A stretch of 64,000 bases of DNA from Nocardia vulneris (GCF_001613425.1 NZ_BDCI01000023.1:1-64000), one strand, 5' to 3'. Shown: positions 1-8,431, counted from the first letter of the stretch. Notes: generated from the letters alone by a model not told the origin. Translations and numbers: made by a program.

Positions 1-870
1 TTGGCGAACTTCTTGTTCGGTGACGACGACGCGTTGATCCAGATCGATATGGGCGAGTTCCATGACCGGTTCACCGCGTCTCGGCTGTTCGGTGCTCCTC
101 CCGGCTATGTCGGGTACGAGGAGGGTGGTCAGCTCACCGAGAAGGTGCGGCGTAAGCCGTTCTCGGTGGTGTTGTTCGACGAGATCGAAAAGGCGCATCA
201 GGAGATCTACAACACCCTGTTGCAGGTCCTCGAGGACGGCCGGCTCACCGACGGTCAGGGTCGCACGGTCGATTTCAAGAACACCGTGCTGATCTTCACC
301 TCGAACCTGGGTACCTCCGATATCTCCAAGGCGGTCGGGTTGGGCTTCACCCAGTCCAACGCCGAGGGCTCGAACTACGAGCGGATGAAACTCAAGGTCA
401 ACGACGAACTCAAGAAACACTTCCGCCCCGAGTTCCTCAACCGCATCGACGACGTCATCGTCTTCCACCAGCTCACCACCGACCAGATCGTGCAAATGGT
501 GGACCTGATGATCGGCCGCGTCGCCAAGCAACTGAAGAACAAGGACATGGAGATCGAGCTGGCTCCGCAGGGCAAGGCGCTGCTGGCCAAGCGCGGCTTC
601 GACCCCGTGCTCGGTGCCCGGCCGCTGCGGCGCACCATCCAGCGCGAGATCGAGGATCAGCTCTCGGAGAAGATCCTCTTCGGCGAGATCGGCCCCGGCC
701 AGACCATCGTGGTCGACGTCGAAGGCTGGGACGGCGAAGGCTCCGGCGAGGACGCCAAGTTCACCTTCACCGGTAAGGCGAAGCTGACCAAGGGCGACAA
801 GACCGAGGACAAGCCCGAGGTCGTGCTGACCGGCGCGACCGAAGGTTCCGCGGAGGCCGTCGGCGAGTAA
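1..870 (+). CDS. clpC: ATP-dependent Clp protease ATP-binding subunit ClpC, C-terminal part (5' end outside window)
   Basis: This is the last 289 residues of the Hsp100/AAA+ unfoldase that feeds substrates to ClpP1P2 in the cytoplasm. Only the second ATPase module is present. It shows the D2 Walker B and following helix (LFDEIEKAH), the LEDGRLTDGQGR loop, sensor 1 (TSNLG) and the C-terminal small domain with the GARPLRR sensor 2 arginine. The reading frame is open from base 1, so the TTG there is not a real start. The acidic, low-complexity tail (EGSGEDAK, then TEDKPE) is usual for actinobacterial ClpC1. It sits beside the mhuD-mutY-radA-carD block, as in mycobacteria. Confidence 0.96.
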   Translation: MANFLFGDDDALIQIDMGEFHDRFTASRLFGAPPGYVGYEEGGQLTEKVRRKPFSVVLFDEIEKAHQEIYNTLLQVLEDGRLTDGQGRTVDFKNTVLIFTSNLGTSDISKAVGLGFTQSNAEGSNYERMKLKVNDELKKHFRPEFLNRIDDVIVFHQLTTDQIVQMVDLMIGRVAKQLKNKDMEIELAPQGKALLAKRGFDPVLGARPLRRTIQREIEDQLSEKILFGEIGPGQTIVVDVEGWDGEGSGEDAKFTFTGKAKLTKGDKTEDKPEVVLTGATEGSAEAVGE

Positions 871-880
871 GAGCTCCACG

Positions 881-914
881 AAAGGCCCGCCTTCCCCTGG
901 GAGGCGGGCCTTTT
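881..914. terminator. Intrinsic terminator between clpC and the convergent LLM oxidoreductase
   Basis: The arms AAAGGCCCGCCT (881-892) and AGGCGGGCCTTTT (902-914) pair around a short loop. The stem is 11 bases downstream of the clpC stop and 10 bases from the stop of the minus-strand gene. It has T-rich ends on both strands, so it can serve both genes. Confidence 0.85.
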
Positions 915-924
915 CGCGTCTCCG

Positions 925-1716
925 TTAGGGCGACCAGTGCGCGAGCACCGGCGCGAAGGCGTCCGCGATCTCACCGGGGACGAGTACCTCATCGATGCCG
1001 TACTTTTCGCGACGGGCGGCCAGTGTCTCGATGGCGGCGGCCGGGTCGGCGTCGAGGACGCCCGCCGCGCCCGCCGCGCGCAGCGCGTCGGTGGTGAGGC
1101 CGAGGCGGGTGCTGGTCCAGTAGGGCAGCCGGTCGCCGATGCCGATCAGCTGATGGCTGAAGGCAATCGAGCGGTCGGTGTGGTCGCGGACGATCCGGAC
1201 CATGTCGGCGAGTTCCGGCTCGGTGACCTGCGGACCTGCCGCGAGCAGGATCCGATCGGCGAATTCGGCTGCGGCGGCCAGCATCCTGGGGCCACTGGCG
1301 GCCACGGTGACCGACGGCGCGGGATCGACCGCCGCGCGGACCGCGGCCACCGTATCGGCCAACTGTGCGCGCCGGGCCGCCGCGGATCCCCAAGGCATCC
1401 CGAGCTGTTCGGCTTCGGCACTCGCGTCGGGCCGTCCCGATCCGATGCCGAGTTCGAAGCGGCCGTCCGAAAGTAGTTGCAGCGCTGCGGTTTCCCGGAC
1501 GGTAGCGGCGGTGTTGCGCAACGGCCCGGCGAGCACGTTCGGGCGCAGCCGGATGGTGCTGGTGACGGCGGCCGCCGCGGCCAGGGCAGGAAACGGCGAC
1601 GGGGTGTTCAGCGTGTCCGGCAACAGAAGCGTCGCGTAGCCCTGGCGTTCGGCGGCTTGCACGGACCGGACCCATTCGGTGCCGGAGCGCGGGATGAGGA
1701 CAATGGCGAATTTCAT
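925..1716 (-). CDS. LLM-class (luciferase-like) F420- or flavin-dependent oxidoreductase
   Basis: This 263-residue protein has the bacterial-luciferase TIM-barrel fold: KFAIVLIPRSG at the N terminus, LLLPDTLNTPSPFPALAAAAAVT around residues 30-52, and the cofactor-region motif RFELGIGSGRP. Such proteins use F420 or FMN for hydride transfer; the substrate cannot be read from sequence. At 263 residues it is shorter than the roughly 300-350 typical of the family. The start chosen is the ATG that gives MKFAIVLIP; an in-frame upstream codon would add 12 residues with no similarity to the fold. It is monocistronic and convergent with clpC. Confidence 0.8.
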   Translation of the reverse strand: MKFAIVLIPRSGTEWVRSVQAAERQGYATLLLPDTLNTPSPFPALAAAAAVTSTIRLRPNVLAGPLRNTAATVRETAALQLLSDGRFELGIGSGRPDASAEAEQLGMPWGSAAARRAQLADTVAAVRAAVDPAPSVTVAASGPRMLAAAAEFADRILLAAGPQVTEPELADMVRIVRDHTDRSIAFSHQLIGIGDRLPYWTSTRLGLTTDALRAAGAAGVLDADPAAAIETLAARREKYGIDEVLVPGEIADAFAPVLAHWSP

Positions 1717-1968
1717 GCGCCAAGCCTGCGCCAGGAGACCATACCGTGACATCGGCCGCGCGTCGCCGGTCGATATACGTCCGCGTGCGTACGCGATCGC
1801 GGCCGCTACGGGTAGTGCTCCGGGTTTGCCGCAGCGCCAGGCGGGTCACGGCGCAGAGGATGCTCGATGATTGCCGTTCGCGGACGCCGCCGCGCTTCGA
1901 CTCGCGCGGTGTACGAGCGGATCGGCGTACGTTGGAGGGGGTTCGAGACACCGACCGCGGGGGTGCGT

Positions 1969-2610
1969 ATGACAAATCCAGATCTGACCTTGATCGCCGT
2001 ATTGCTGGACCGCTCCGGCTCGATGCAGTCGATCAAAACCGACACCGAGGGCGGTTTCGCCGCGTTCCTCGAACAGCAGCGCGAAGTGCCGAAGACGATC
2101 GAGGTGACCCTCGCGCAGTTCGACACCGAGTACGAATGTCTCTACGCGAACAAGCCGCTCGCCGAGGTCCCGCCGCTGCAGTTGCAGCCGCGCGGGATGA
2201 CCGCGCTCTACGACGCGGTCGGCAAGCTGGTCACCGATATCGGCAGCGAGTTGTCGAAGCGTCCGGAGGAGCAACGGCCGGGCACGGTCATCGTGGTGGT
2301 GCTCACCGACGGTCACGAGAATTCCAGCCGGGAATGGTCGCACGCGGCGGTGAAATCGCTGATCGTGCAGCAGCGCGAGGTGTACAGCTGGGAGTTCCTG
2401 TTCCTCGGCGCCAACATGGACGCGGTCGAGATCGGCACCGGCATGGGCTTCGATCCCGGCTCCTCGATCACCTACGCCGCTGCGCCGCAGGGTGTTTCGG
2501 CCGTGTTCCGCTCCGCGTCCCGCTATTCCGCGCGATTGCAGAGCGCGCCGGGCGCGCCGGGGCGCGGCTTCACCGACGCCGAACGGCAGGAGGCGAACCC
2601 GGGCAGCTGA
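1969..2610 (+). CDS. von Willebrand factor type A domain protein
   Basis: This 213-residue protein is essentially one vWA domain. The MIDAS metal site is visible as DRSGS (residues 15-19), followed by the conserved threonine region (PRGMTALYDAV) and LTDGHENSS. It has no signal peptide or membrane segment, so it should be a cytoplasmic, metal-dependent binding protein. The partner is unknown. The start at 1969 (MTNPDLTLIAVLLD) is preferred; an in-frame ATG at 1867 would add 34 arginine-rich residues with no domain. It stands alone, with its end facing the response regulator gene. Confidence 0.8.
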   Translation: MTNPDLTLIAVLLDRSGSMQSIKTDTEGGFAAFLEQQREVPKTIEVTLAQFDTEYECLYANKPLAEVPPLQLQPRGMTALYDAVGKLVTDIGSELSKRPEEQRPGTVIVVVLTDGHENSSREWSHAAVKSLIVQQREVYSWEFLFLGANMDAVEIGTGMGFDPGSSITYAAAPQGVSAVFRSASRYSARLQSAPGAPGRGFTDAERQEANPGS

Positions 2611-2619
2611 GCGGTCGGC

Positions 2620-3282
2620 CTACTGCCAGCCCGGCCGCACCAGGCCGGACTCGTAGGCCATGACCACCAGTTGGGTGCGGTCGCGGGCACCGAGTTTCAT
2701 CAGGATCCGGCTGACGTGCGTGCGCGCGGTGGCGGGGCTCATGAACAGCCGTTCGCCGATCTCGGCGTTGGTGAGGCCCTCCGCGACCAGCACCATCACC
2801 TCGCGCTCGCGCTCGGTGAGTTCGGACAGTGTCGCGGGCGGCGGGGTTTTCGCGTGCGCGGAGAATTCGGCGATCAACCGCCGGGTGACGCCGGGGGAGA
2901 GCAGCGCGTCCCCGGCCGCCACCACCCGCACCGCCCGGACCAGGTCGGCCGGCTCGGTGTGTTTCACCAGGAAGCCGGTCGCGCCGGCGCGCATCGCCTC
3001 GAACACGTACTCGTCCAGCTCGAAGGTGGTCAGCACCACCACCCGTACCGCGGCGAGCTGGGGATCCTCGGCGATCATGCGGGTCGCGGCGAGACCGTCC
3101 AGAATCGGCATCCGGATATCCATCAGCACCACGTCGGGCGTCAGACTGCGGGTCATCCGCACCGCCTGTTCCCCGTTGTCCGCTTCGCCCACCACCTCGA
3201 TCCCGTCCTGCGCGGCCAGCAACGCCACGAACCCGCCCCGCACCAGCGCCTGATCGTCGGCCACCACAACCCGAATGCTCAT
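2620..3282 (-). CDS. NarL/FixJ-family response regulator
   Basis: This is a 220-residue two-component response regulator. The receiver domain (1-120) has the acidic pair VADD near residue 9 and the phospho-acceptor Asp55 in LMDIRMP. The LuxR-type helix-turn-helix is at 150-210 (LTEREREVMVLVAEGLTNAEIG, then SPATARTHVSRILMKLG). Its start overlaps the stop of the upstream histidine kinase by four bases, so the two are translationally coupled and form a cognate pair. The divergent ABC exporter genes that start 150 bases beyond the kinase are the most likely targets by position. Confidence 0.93.
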   Translation of the reverse strand: MSIRVVVADDQALVRGGFVALLAAQDGIEVVGEADNGEQAVRMTRSLTPDVVLMDIRMPILDGLAATRMIAEDPQLAAVRVVVLTTFELDEYVFEAMRAGATGFLVKHTEPADLVRAVRVVAAGDALLSPGVTRRLIAEFSAHAKTPPPATLSELTEREREVMVLVAEGLTNAEIGERLFMSPATARTHVSRILMKLGARDRTQLVVMAYESGLVRPGWQ

Positions 3283-4733
3283 GGGCGTACCTCGCCTGCG
3301 CTCGATTGACCGGCGGTGCGGTCGCCGGGGCGGATCGGGCGGACGTTGTCGGGGCGCGCGGTGTCGTCCGGGCGGGGGGTGGGCGGCTTGCGCTCGCTCG
3401 GTTCCATCGGTTGCAAGGGCAGGCGGGCCGCGACGCGGAAGCCGCCGCTCGGGCGGGGGCCCGCGGTGAGCGCGCCGCCGAGCGCGTGGGTGCGCTCACG
3501 CATGCCGAGGATGCCGTTGCCGCCGCCCGGGCCGGATTTCGGCGTGGCCGCGGCGGGCCGGGAATTGTCGACGGTGATGTCGACCGATTGCGCCGCGTAG
3601 CGCACGGTCACCGAGGCCTGTGCGCCCGGCGCGTGGCGCACCACGTTCGTCAGCGACTCCTGGATGATCCGCGCGCCCGCCACATCGATCACGCTGGGCA
3701 GTTGCTGCGGCGTTCCGATGATCTTGGTGTCCACCGCGAGGCCCGCCGCGCGCGCCCGTTGCAGCAGCGCGTCCAGGTCGCCGATGCTCGGTGCCGGAGC
3801 GCGCGGTGCCGCGGGCCGCGGCGCGTCCGGCTCCGATTCCCTGCTCGCACCACCGGATTCGTGCTCCTCGGCCGGAACCCGGCCGGCGCCACCGGAATTG
3901 CGGGTGGTCCAGCCGCGGCCCGGCCGCCGCCGATTCGGCGCGGGCGGCTCTTGCGTGAATTCGGCTGCCTCGGTGTCGGATTCGCCTGCGACCGGACCGC
4001 CGGAACGAATCGAGTGCAGCAGCGTGTGCACTTCGGCCAGTGCGTCCCTGCTCGCCGTCTTGATCGCGTCGAGCGCGGTCGCGGCCTGTTCCGGCTTCTT
4101 GTCGAACAGCTCCAGCGCGACCGACGATTGCACATTGATCAGCGAAAGACTGTGCGCCAGTACGTCGTGCAACTCACGGGCGATCGCGAGCCGCTCCTCG
4201 CTGGCTCGCCGCTCCCGCTGCGCCTCCTCGTCGCGTCGCGCGGCCTCGGCACGTTGGCGGCGCGCGATCAGGACGGCATTGCGCTGGCGGATTCCCTCGA
4301 CCGCGCACAGCAGCACGACCAGCCACGCCATCAGCGCGAAGATCTGCCAGACGTTGGCGCCCCGCCCGAACAGTTCCGGCACCGGCCAGACCAGCACCAG
4401 ATAGCCGAGCGGCACCAAGGGGTAGGTCCACCAGCGTGATCCGATGCTGCCTGCGGTGAGGAACGCGATGATCAGTGACAGGAAGATCGGCCCGTAGCCG
4501 TACCCGAGCGACAGATAGGCGATGCACGCGCCGAGCGCGATCAGCAGCACCGGCACCGGGTGGGCACGCCGCCAGATCAGCGCGACGGGTCCGGCGAGTA
4601 GTAGCGCGTAACCGATTACACCGAGCGAATTCTCGCCGATTCTCATGTTCGCGAACGTGCCGCCGACGATCTGGAGCGCGGCGACGACGAGCGCCACACC
4701 CCAATCCCAGCCCAGTGAGCCTCGACTCGTCAT
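3279..4733 (-). CDS. NarL-type sensor histidine kinase with inserted disordered linker
   Basis: This membrane histidine kinase has 484 residues. The N terminus has about five hydrophobic segments (residues 10-150) with no extracellular domain. A HisKA_3 dimerisation helix follows, with the phospho-acceptor in ELHDVLAHSLSL (His189). The C terminus is an HATPase_c domain with the N box (IIQESLTNVVRHA) and the G box (GGGNGILGMRERTHALGG). Between them lies an unusual linker of about 65 residues (around 248-313) rich in Pro, Glu, Arg and Gly. The C terminus has a further tail of about 45 charged residues. The ATG at 4733 has an AGGA six bases upstream; a GTG at 4745 is the alternative. Confidence 0.9.
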   Translation of the reverse strand: MTSRGSLGWDWGVALVVAALQIVGGTFANMRIGENSLGVIGYALLLAGPVALIWRRAHPVPVLLIALGACIAYLSLGYGYGPIFLSLIIAFLTAGSIGSRWWTYPLVPLGYLVLVWPVPELFGRGANVWQIFALMAWLVVLLCAVEGIRQRNAVLIARRQRAEAARRDEEAQRERRASEERLAIARELHDVLAHSLSLINVQSSVALELFDKKPEQAATALDAIKTASRDALAEVHTLLHSIRSGGPVAGESDTEAAEFTQEPPAPNRRRPGRGWTTRNSGGAGRVPAEEHESGGASRESEPDAPRPAAPRAPAPSIGDLDALLQRARAAGLAVDTKIIGTPQQLPSVIDVAGARIIQESLTNVVRHAPGAQASVTVRYAAQSVDITVDNSRPAAATPKSGPGGGNGILGMRERTHALGGALTAGPRPSGGFRVAARLPLQPMEPSERKPPTPRPDDTARPDNVRPIRPGDRTAGQSSAGEVRP

Positions 4734-4895
4734 GCTTGTCCTCACCCGCAGCAGCCTATTCGGCTCGTCGGCCGAACGGCGTCCGCCTCGCTACGTATTG
4801 CTCAGGTAAGGCAGCAGCGTAGTGCGGCTTACGTACCCGCAACGTCGCCGCGGGACGGATGTGCCGGGCCGGGGGTACGGCGAATGCTCAGTGGC

Positions 4896-5789
4896 ATGAA
4901 CGATTCGATCGTGGTCACCGACGGGCTGACCAAACGCTACGGCGACCATATCGCCGTCGACGACGTGCACATGCGCGTGGCGGCCGGCGAGATCTACGGG
5001 TTCCTCGGGCCGAACGGCGCGGGCAAGACGACCACGCTGCGCATGCTGGTCGGGCTGATCCGGCCGAGCGCGGGCACCGCGACCGTGGCCGGGCACGCAC
5101 CCGGTGCGCCGGCGGTGGTGCGCCGAATCGGTGTGCTCATCGAGGGGCCCGGCTTCTTCCCGTATCTCTCCGGCCGGGACAACCTGCGGGTGCTGGCGAA
5201 ATACCGCGGTCTGGGCCGCGACGATCTCGAGGACGCGCTGGACCGGGTCGGACTGGCCGACCGCGCGGACGACAAGTTCCGCACGTACTCGCTCGGCATG
5301 AAGCAGCGACTCGGCGTCGGCGCCGCCCTGCTCGGCCGGCCGGATCTGCTGATCCTGGACGAGCCGACGAACGGCCTCGACCCGCAGGGCATGGCCGAGA
5401 TGCGGGAACTGATCACCGCGCTGGCCGGTGACGGGCACACCGTGCTGCTGTCGAGTCACATGCTCAGCGAGGTGCAGGAGATCTGCGATCGGGTCGGGGT
5501 GATCTCGCACGGCAAGCTGCTCGCCGAATCCACCGTCGCCGAATTGCGCGGCGCCGCATCGCTTCTGCTGCGCGCCGAGCCGATGGAGGTGGCGTTCCCG
5601 GCCGTGCGCGGCGTGGTCGGCGAGCGGGGCGCGATCCTCACCGCGAGCGGCATCCGGATCGAGGGCGTCGACGGCACCGCGCCCGCGGTGGCGCGTGCGG
5701 TGATCGACGCGGGCGCCGACCTGCTGGAACTGCGACGCGACGAAAAGTCGCTGGAGGAAGTGTTTTTCGAGATGACGAGCGGACAATGA
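4896..5789 (+). CDS. ABC transporter ATP-binding protein (DrrA/CcmA-type exporter)
   Basis: This is the cytoplasmic ATPase of an export-type ABC transporter, about 297 residues. It has Walker A GPNGAGKTTT, Q-loop-region VRRIGVLIEGPGF, signature SLGMKQRLG, Walker B LLILDEPTNGLDP and switch histidine SSHML. The C-terminal 80 residues are the extra domain seen in DrrA-like drug or peptide exporters. It overlaps the permease gene by four bases. An ATG four codons upstream (4884) is also possible; neither has a strong ribosome-binding site. It is divergent from the two-component system, a common arrangement for cell-envelope stress or antimicrobial exporters; the substrate is unknown. Confidence 0.9.
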   Translation: MNDSIVVTDGLTKRYGDHIAVDDVHMRVAAGEIYGFLGPNGAGKTTTLRMLVGLIRPSAGTATVAGHAPGAPAVVRRIGVLIEGPGFFPYLSGRDNLRVLAKYRGLGRDDLEDALDRVGLADRADDKFRTYSLGMKQRLGVGAALLGRPDLLILDEPTNGLDPQGMAEMRELITALAGDGHTVLLSSHMLSEVQEICDRVGVISHGKLLAESTVAELRGAASLLLRAEPMEVAFPAVRGVVGERGAILTASGIRIEGVDGTAPAVARAVIDAGADLLELRRDEKSLEEVFFEMTSGQ

Positions 5790-6637
5790 CGATGAAAGAC
5801 TTGATTGCGAGCACGCGGGCCGAGGCACTGCGGCTGCGGAAGTGGCCCGCGTTCTGGATCATCCTCGGCACGTGGATCCTGCTGAATCTGACGTTCTCGT
5901 ACCTGTTCAACTACCTGGCCTATACCTCGGGCGAGTCCGGCCGGATGTCGAACGGACTGCCGAGAGACATACTGCTGCAACAGATGCTGCCCGCCGCGGT
6001 GCCCGGCGTCTTCACCCAGGGCATGGCGATGTTCGGTGGTGCGCTGATGCTGGTGCTCGGCGCGCTGACCACCGGCAGCGGATATGGCTGGGGCACTTGG
6101 AAAACCGGCTTCACCCAGGGGCCGTCGCGGATCAACGTGGTGGGCGGCGTGCTGGTGAGCCTGCTGGTGGTGGTGCTCGCACTGGTGCTCACCGCGTTCG
6201 TGGTGGACATCGGGGTGGCGTCGCTGATCGGTGCGGCCCAGGGGCAGTCGCTCGCGCTGCCCTCGCTGCGGCAGTCGGCGCTCGGGGTGCTCACCGGTGT
6301 CGTGATTCTCGGGATGTGGACGCTGGCGGGCGCGTTGATCGGGGCCCTCGCGCGCGGACCCGCGCTCGCGGTCGGTCTCGGGCTGGTGTGGGTACTGGTG
6401 GTGGAGAACCTGCTTCGCGGGGTGGCAGGCATCTTCGCACCGATCGCGGTGCTCACCGATCACCTGCCCGGGACCGCCGCGGGGTCGCTGGCCGGCGCGA
6501 TGCGGACGGTCGGGGCCGGGACGCCCGGCGTGCTCGACATCCTGTCCCGCACCGAAGCGCTGATCGTGCTGGCGATCTATATCGCGCTGTTCGTGGCGGG
6601 GACGGTGTATTCGATGCGCAGGCGCGACCTGGTGTGA
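5786..6637 (+). CDS. ABC transporter permease (ABC-2 type)
   Basis: This 283-residue protein has six predicted membrane segments: about 22-45, 80-100, 120-145, 170-190, 195-220 and 255-275. It is the membrane partner of the ATPase immediately upstream, whose stop overlaps its start (ATGA). The first 20 residues are charged and cytoplasmic (STRAEALRLRKWP), as in ABC-2 permeases that form homodimers. A strong hairpin lies just after the stop, so the operon probably ends here. Confidence 0.85.
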   Translation: MTMKDLIASTRAEALRLRKWPAFWIILGTWILLNLTFSYLFNYLAYTSGESGRMSNGLPRDILLQQMLPAAVPGVFTQGMAMFGGALMLVLGALTTGSGYGWGTWKTGFTQGPSRINVVGGVLVSLLVVVLALVLTAFVVDIGVASLIGAAQGQSLALPSLRQSALGVLTGVVILGMWTLAGALIGALARGPALAVGLGLVWVLVVENLLRGVAGIFAPIAVLTDHLPGTAAGSLAGAMRTVGAGTPGVLDILSRTEALIVLAIYIALFVAGTVYSMRRRDLV

Positions 6638-6647
6638 CCGTCCGAGT

Positions 6648-6684
6648 CGAAAGCCGTTGGCGGACTGCCCGCCAACGGCTTTCG
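6648..6684. terminator. Bidirectional terminator between ABC permease and TetR gene
   Basis: A perfect 16-base stem, CGAAAGCCGTTGGCGG (6648-6663) with its complement at 6669-6684, closes on the five-base loop ACTGC. It lies between two convergent stop codons (6637 and 6710). There is no long T run, but stem strength and position support termination on both strands. Confidence 0.8.
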
Positions 6685-6709
6685 TCGTGTCGCGTTGTGG
6701 CGGTACCGC

Positions 6710-7327
6710 TCAGTCGCCCGCGGTGCGCAGCACGGCGTGCGCGAGCCGGGACAGCGCTTGCGCGATCCGCGCGGAACTGAGACCGCGCGCACGCTGCTGC
6801 TGGAACACCTCGGCCGCCAGCGGCGCCAGCAGCGGATCGACCAGGGCGTCGGGTTCCCGAATCCCGGCCTCCCGCAACAGGGCTCGCACATGTGCGGACC
6901 AGAACCCATACGCCCCGGTCGCGTAGCGCGCCCCACCGGTCTCCGCGCCGAGCGCGAGATCCGCGTGCGCGTCCAGCAGTTCGACCATCGCGGCGTAGAA
7001 CGCGGCCAGCCGTTCGGCGGGCGGCGCCCCCGGCCCCAGCGGCGGCGCTCCCCCGATCAGCTGCTCCTGCAACGCCCGTTCGTGCTCGTCGAGCAGGGCG
7101 ACCGCGATCGAATTCCGGTCCGGGTAGCGCCGATACAGCGTGCCCCGGCCGACGCCGGCCGCCTTCGCGATGTCGTCCATGGTCACCGTGCGCGGGTCGC
7201 GCGTGGCGAACAGCTCCGCCGCCGCGGCGAGCACCTTGGCCCGATTGCGGGCGGCGTCCGCGCGCTCGGGTGGCGCGGCGGAGGGGGCGGCCGCTTGCCC
7301 GCTGAGCAGGTCCGGATGGCTGGTCAT
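6710..7327 (-). CDS. TetR-family regulator, probable repressor of the divergent azoreductase operon
   Basis: This 205-residue TetR regulator has its helix-turn-helix at residues 28-74 (KVLAAAAELFA, VTMDDIAKAAGVGRGTLYRRYPDR). The C-terminal half is a ligand-binding helical domain. The start at 7327 (MTSHPDLL) is preferred; the open frame continues to 7495 but would run through both operators and into the next gene's leader. The intergenic region holds two near-identical palindromes (7358-7372 and 7403-7417), consistent with control of itself and of the divergent azoR-like operon. The inducer is unknown; electrophilic or quinone-like compounds would fit the target genes. Confidence 0.88.
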   Translation of the reverse strand: MTSHPDLLSGQAAAPSAAPPERADAARNRAKVLAAAAELFATRDPRTVTMDDIAKAAGVGRGTLYRRYPDRNSIAVALLDEHERALQEQLIGGAPPLGPGAPPAERLAAFYAAMVELLDAHADLALGAETGGARYATGAYGFWSAHVRALLREAGIREPDALVDPLLAPLAAEVFQQQRARGLSSARIAQALSRLAHAVLRTAGD

Positions 7328-7357
7328 GCTGCCGACTGTACTCGATTTCCGAAAAAG

Positions 7358-7372
7358 TGGACAACATGTCCA
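7358..7372. promoter_or_regulatory. Operator palindrome 1 (TGGACA-N3-TGTCCA), TetR/azoreductase intergenic
   Basis: The 15-base sequence TGGACAACATGTCCA is a perfect inverted repeat with 6-base arms. It lies 30 bases upstream of the TetR start. With flanks it reads AAGTGGAC-N4-TGTCCA, the same core as the second copy 45 bases away on the opposite strand. Confidence 0.75.
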
Positions 7373-7402
7373 GTTTGGCTTACAGTCGATCTCGACATCA
7401 AA

Positions 7403-7417
7403 TGGACACGGCGTCCA
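7403..7417. promoter_or_regulatory. Operator palindrome 2 (TGGAC-N5-GTCCA), TetR/azoreductase intergenic
   Basis: TGGACACGGCGTCCA has 5-base arms. Read on the minus strand it is AAGTGGAC-N4-TGTCCA, matching operator 1. It lies 44 bases upstream of the azoreductase ATG. Two matching sites between divergent genes strongly suggest binding by the adjacent TetR protein. Confidence 0.72.
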
Positions 7418-7461
7418 CTTAGGTTCCGACTGGTGCCGAGAGCACCGAGTGAGGTTCGAAA

Positions 7462-8109
7462 ATGAGCAGCTTGTTGCACCTGGATGCGAGCGCACGCACC
7501 CGTTCGATCAGCCGGGAAGTCAGCGCCGCGTTCGCCGCCGCATGGCAGGCGCAGCACCCGCACGGCGAGTACCGCTACCGGGATCTGGCGGCCGAGCCGA
7601 TCCCGTTCATCGATGAGGCCTGGACCGAACTGTGCGATCTGGTGCTGCGGCAGGAAAGCACCGATCTCTATGCCCTGGGCGATCTGGTGCGCTCGCCCGC
7701 ACAGGCCGCCGCATGGGAGATCGTGCGGCCGCTGCTGGCCGAGGTGCTCGCGGCGGACGTGATCCTGATCGGCACCCCGATGTACAACTACTCGATTCCC
7801 GCTTCGCTCAAGGCCTGGCTGGACCAGGTGACCTTCCCGCGAATGTCGTTGGGCCACCGCCGTTTCGTGGTGACCACCGCGCGCGGCGGCAGCTACGTGC
7901 CGGGCGCGCCCAAAGCCGCCTACGACTATCAGGAGCGCTTCCTGCGCGACTTCTTCGCGGGCCATTTCGCCGTGCACGACACGGTTTTCGTCAACGCCGA
8001 ACTGGCCAACGCGCGCCAGGATCCGGCGCTGGCCCACCTGCGCGACAAGCACGAGCAGTCCTATGCCCGGGCGCTCGAGGCGGCGCGTGATCTGGCAAAG
8101 GAGTACTGA
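7462..8109 (+). CDS. FMN-dependent NADH-azoreductase (flavodoxin-fold quinone reductase)
   Basis: This 215-residue protein belongs to the AzoR/NQO-like flavodoxin-fold family, which reduces azo compounds and quinones by two electrons from NADH using FMN. The FMN phosphate-binding N terminus is LLHLDASARTRSISREV (residues 4-20). The family motif PMYNYSIPASLKAWLDQV is near 105-122, followed by the second flavin loop (TTARGGSY). The length is right for the family. The next gene, an SMR exporter, starts one base after this stop, so both share an mRNA controlled by the divergent TetR. This implies detoxification plus export. Confidence 0.9.
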   Translation: MSSLLHLDASARTRSISREVSAAFAAAWQAQHPHGEYRYRDLAAEPIPFIDEAWTELCDLVLRQESTDLYALGDLVRSPAQAAAWEIVRPLLAEVLAADVILIGTPMYNYSIPASLKAWLDQVTFPRMSLGHRRFVVTTARGGSYVPGAPKAAYDYQERFLRDFFAGHFAVHDTVFVNAELANARQDPALAHLRDKHEQSYARALEAARDLAKEY

Positions 8110-8110
8110 G

Positions 8111-8431
8111 ATGAACTGGGTCGTCCTCGGTCTGGCCGGACTGGTCGAGATCGTCTGGTCGCAGAGCATCAAACCGACGGAGAACTTCACCCGCCTGGTG
8201 CCGACCGTGCTCTGCTTCGTGCTCGGCGCGACCGCCGTCTACCTGCTCTCGCGCGCCATGCAGACGCTGCCGGTCGGCACCGCGTACGCCGTGTTCACCG
8301 GTATCGGCGCGGTCGGTGCCATCGGGCTGGGCGTCGTGGTGCACAAGGACCCGTTCAGTGCGGGCCGCGCCCTGGCGCTGTCGATGATCATCGGCGGGAT
8401 CGTCCTGGCCCGGATCACCAACCCGGAGTGA
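8111..8431 (+). CDS. SMR-family exporter, SugE/Gdx (guanidinium exporter) type
   Basis: This is a 106-residue small multidrug resistance protein with four membrane helices. The essential membrane glutamate is Glu13 (GLVEIVWSQSIK). The motif GTAYAVFTGIGAVGAIGLG near residues 58-76 is that of the SugE/Gdx branch rather than EmrE. Gdx proteins exchange guanidinium or small quaternary cations for two protons. The ATG at 8111 has an excellent site, AAAGGAG. It is co-transcribed with the azoreductase. SMR transporters need a dimer; with no paralogue beside it, it probably forms an antiparallel homodimer. Confidence 0.87.
   Translation: MNWVVLGLAGLVEIVWSQSIKPTENFTRLVPTVLCFVLGATAVYLLSRAMQTLPVGTAYAVFTGIGAVGAIGLGVVVHKDPFSAGRALALSMIIGGIVLARITNPE

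Noticed and set aside
937..1476. 179-residue plus-strand frame opposite the LLM oxidoreductase
   Set aside because: It is a GC-driven antisense frame of a clear gene, with no domain pattern.
6893..7305. Arg/Pro/Ala-rich plus-strand frame over the TetR gene
   Set aside because: Low-complexity antisense frame; the minus-strand TetR protein explains the sequence.
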